Positions 61,321-64,000 of a stretch of DNA of 64,000 nucleotides are shown here, piece after piece; positions within the stretch are counted from its first letter, which is position 1, and every line of letters starts with the position of its first letter. The stretch covers positions 2,692,495 through 2,756,494 of the forward strand of contig VZTG01004161.1 of assembly GCA_013397845.1 (NCBI GenBank), written 5' to 3'. Below the pieces are notes generated by a model, which ran no database searches, was not told the origin of the DNA, and saw nothing but the letters and a program-made list of their open reading frames with translations. The position numbers and the translations under genes are program-made. This DNA is from Melanocharis versteri (lineage: Eukaryota; Chordata; Aves; Passeriformes; Melanocharitidae).

Positions 61321-64000
61321 GGCTGCCAGCGGGGCGAGGGCACCCAGCACGGCGAGGAGGCGGCAGCTGGCTTGCAGTGAGCCTGTGGCTTTGCGTGCAG
61401 CTGCACTGCTGCTCGGCCACCGCCGGGATCCCCTCCCTTCCCCATCCCCATGGCGCTGTGCTGGCATCTGTCTGTGGCTCTTGCCCTGCTCCGTACATTG
61501 GTGAGCAGCGGACACGGCCATGGGGGCAGCTGGGCCAGCTAATTCCAGAGGATGACCCGAGGAGAAGAGCGGGTGGCAGGGGACATGCAGGGAATGCTCA
61601 GTCACGGCCCCGGGTGCATCAGCCAGGGTGCTCTCCAGTGGAGTGCTTTCCTTGTTCTTAGGAGGAAGATTCTAGCACTTGTCCTGAAGTGAGGTAAACC
61701 TGATGTTAAACAGGCCATAGCTACAGAGTGTTGCTCTTGAGTGCTGTCTCTTGCACATTTTAAATGTAAGCTGTCTGAGCAGCTAAAATACCAGTTCTGT
61801 TAAATACTCGTTGGGGAAGACTCTCATATTTAGCTAAGGGCAGAAATACTGAAAACAGACATCAGGTGCTATTCCATGAGAATGCATCAGGAGCTATGAT
61901 TATGTTTGTGTGCTGATGAAAATATTTAGAATTAGAAGAGTTGGGGAAAGGTAAGAAAAAACATTTCTGAAACTTTTTGACATTTTCAGACATGCTGTCA
62001 TTGTTCCTGCAAGATACAAAATGAGAAAAACAATATTCTAGACAATAAAACAGATTTGTCCACCTCTCCTTACCGGCTGATACAGAGGCATTTATTTATT
62101 TTTGCAGTGAATCAAAAGAAGTTCTCATGGCGAAGTTCAATTGCTGTTTATTCTGTGGCTTCCTCCTCTCTGTGGTCTTCCTCTGTTTTTCTTGCTGCTA
62201 ATAAAAGTGTCTACAAACAATCCTTTTTAAAGACCATAGAGACGCAGATGGAAAGCGAGGTTAAAAAGTAGGGGACAAGGAGATACGAGGGCATGACGTC
62301 AATAGCATGAGCAGGATGAAAGACAATGGATGCGAGGCAGAAAGGGGAACTGTTGGGGACGTGACTAGGCACAGCTCACAGCCCAAAAAGACAAGGACCT
62401 GGCCCTGCAACTGATCTCAAATCTCTTCTGCTCAATCACGTATGATCAACCCTACCTGTACCACTCACATCCCCACTGGTGCTTGGTCTATAGCTCAACC
62501 TGGCTTAGGGGCAAAAGGTGTTTGAGGTTAGGCTTGAATCTGGCCATTTTCTGAGGAATACAGGCAAAATAACCAATGGCTAGAAGTCCTCCTGTGCCCT
62601 TCCTGTTGTTTCTCGTAAAGATGGTCAAGCAGTTTCCCAGCCTTTTGGGACGGGGCCTGAGGTCAGGTCACAAAGAAAGAGCACAAAGCGGGGTGAAGCT
62701 GTACAAGAAGGCTTGAGTTGCTCGGGGCCTTGCTGCCACAAAAAGGGGAATGACCTGCCTACTTCTCTCTTCTTGTGCTCCTGGCCTAAACCTTCTGCAT
62801 GTCTTTTGAGCAGGTTTTTCTCATCTGCTGCTGAGCCAATTCAACACATTAGAACAGCAGAAAACTAATCCAGCCAGAAAGTGAGTGATTTTCTGTTGAA
62901 CTGAGTTGAATGGGCTCAGCTCAGGGAGCTAATAAAAGGAGGATATGGATAGGTAGGGGAAAAAACAACTGCTTCCCTGTGGTGATATAGGAAGTTATCC
63001 CTGACATTCTCTTTAAATTATTATTTTACACTCAAATTTACCATTTTCAGAATAATTTCTAGGCATGCTGGAAAAATTATTCTATAAACTTCCCTTCTTT
63101 ACAGCCATGTGTTTGGAAAATCTTCTTTCCTTAAGACAACCTGGACTTAAAACTACTTAGTTGTGTTTACTGCTCCACAGACTAATCTCTTAACGTTTCT
63201 TTCAGTAAATACTCATGTTCTCTCCTAAACAGCCTTGATTCTCCTCAATGCAGCCGAGACAGCTGGTGAATTTCAGTTTTCCACCTAAACCATTAGCTTA
63301 TACAAGAGGAAACAAAGATTGACTTTTATGCTTATTGGTTCTATGTCATGGACCATGCAGCCATGCACACCCATAAATATTCTTGAAAGGCCTCAGCATG
63401 CTCCAGCTGAACTGGCTGCACTTTTGCCACAGATGCCAACAGGAACAGCCCACATCTGGCAAAACGACGAAGTCACTTTTAAGTGCAGTGCCCTGAAACG
63501 ATGCAGGCTGACACGCCTGGCTGCTCATGTTTGTGGGGAGAAACATCCAACACAACTCCTAATGTAAACCTCAGCTACTGAATCCCTCCCATTTTCTAGG
63601 CAGCCATCCAAGCTGTGAATTTAAAGTGAATTTCTACTTGACCATTCGACACAGTGTCTCCAGATCCTCCTCAGCCTGTGACGCGATGTTTACAGTGGTT
63701 TCCTACTGCTTTTTTAACTTCACAAACTTGTGAGCCACACAGCTGTTTAAATCAACAAATCCTGCCTGTAAATATGCTTCAGGGGAAGGCTTTTAAAACA
63801 GGCACTTTGATACAGCCAAGCTGCAAGGCTCATGAAGCACTAGTTTTCTAAACGAAACATGGAGTAATTTGGGACACAACACATTGAGTTGCTACACTAA
63901 AGAGACTCCTAGGGTGGGTTTACAAAGGCATTGACGCTGCAGGTTGAATAATCTAGTCGCTTCCAAAGCATGGCCCAGAGATGCTTATAGATCCATGAAC
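61011..64000. other. RGCC upstream region, no gene seen
   Basis: GC-rich to about 61450, then ordinary sequence to the window end. Long open frames at 60.7-61.6 kb on both strands are a by-product of high GC. A perfect CRE-type octamer lies at 62294-62301. In mammals NAA16 lies beyond RGCC on this side, but I see none of its exons here. Confidence 0.7.
62294..62301. promoter_or_regulatory. CRE/ATF palindrome TGACGTCA
   Basis: A perfect cAMP-response-element octamer about 1.3 kb upstream of RGCC exon 1. The match is exact, but such octamers occur by chance and it lies outside the CpG island, so a role in RGCC control is only a possibility. Confidence 0.4.

Noticed and set aside
60702..61451. 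249-codon - strand frame beginning at an ATG at 61451 that contains RGCC exon 1
   Set aside because: It reads through the RGCC exon 1 donor into intron 1, passes an undetermined base, and its first ~145 codons are Arg/Gly/Pro-rich without homology. Only 60812-61010 is kept as RGCC; the open upstream part is used only as evidence in the start-codon question.
1..64000. CRISPR arrays, bacterial operons, integrated viruses, rRNA genes
   Set aside because: None seen. The only tRNA-like sequence is the SINE head at ~742-813, which is a retroposon and not a tRNA gene (degraded B box, CR1 tail).

Overview
The window is vertebrate nuclear DNA, almost certainly from a songbird (passerine). The evidence is short coding exons with GT-AG introns, three antisense-oriented chicken-repeat-1 (CR1) LINE 3' fragments of avian type, and at position ~735-895 a SINE with a tRNA-Ile(AAT)-like head and a CR1-like tail ending in ATTCTGTGATTCTGTAG. 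That SINE matches the TguSINE1 family described from zebra finch. No bacterial, CRISPR, phage or intact viral content is seen.

Left part (1-22.8 kb, + strand): the last seven coding exons of VWA8, a large mitochondrial AAA+ protein with a C-terminal von Willebrand factor A domain. All splice phases agree, and joined they give 331 residues ending at a TAA at 22720-22722. The 5' part of the gene lies to the left of the window. The introns carry the SINE, a strongly decayed sense-oriented CR1 relic (about 12.48-13.3 kb) and a younger antisense CR1 (20.3-21.0 kb).

Middle (22.8-47.2 kb): about 24 kb of intergenic sequence between two convergent genes. I see no credible coding gene. It holds two CR1 fragments, a GC-rich patch, G-quadruplex-type tracts and a near-perfect 45-bp inverted repeat with a 13-nt loop (41263-41365).

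Right part (47.2-61.0 kb, - strand): RGCC (regulator of cell cycle, RGC-32), with four coding exons running from a CpG-island promoter near 61 kb to a terminal exon at 47.86 kb. Exon phases agree and the C-terminus matches the mammalian protein closely. The 5' end is odd: no ATG exists in any frame between the conserved N-terminal segment and 61318, so the start codon is unresolved. Upstream of RGCC (61.1-64 kb) no gene is visible.

The tail-to-tail arrangement of VWA8 and RGCC is the same as on human chromosome 13, so this is an ordinary conserved syntenic block. The two genes are not known to share a pathway. The items most worth a second look are the 41.3 kb hairpin, the missing RGCC start codon, and a possible near-neutral alternative RGCC 3' end.
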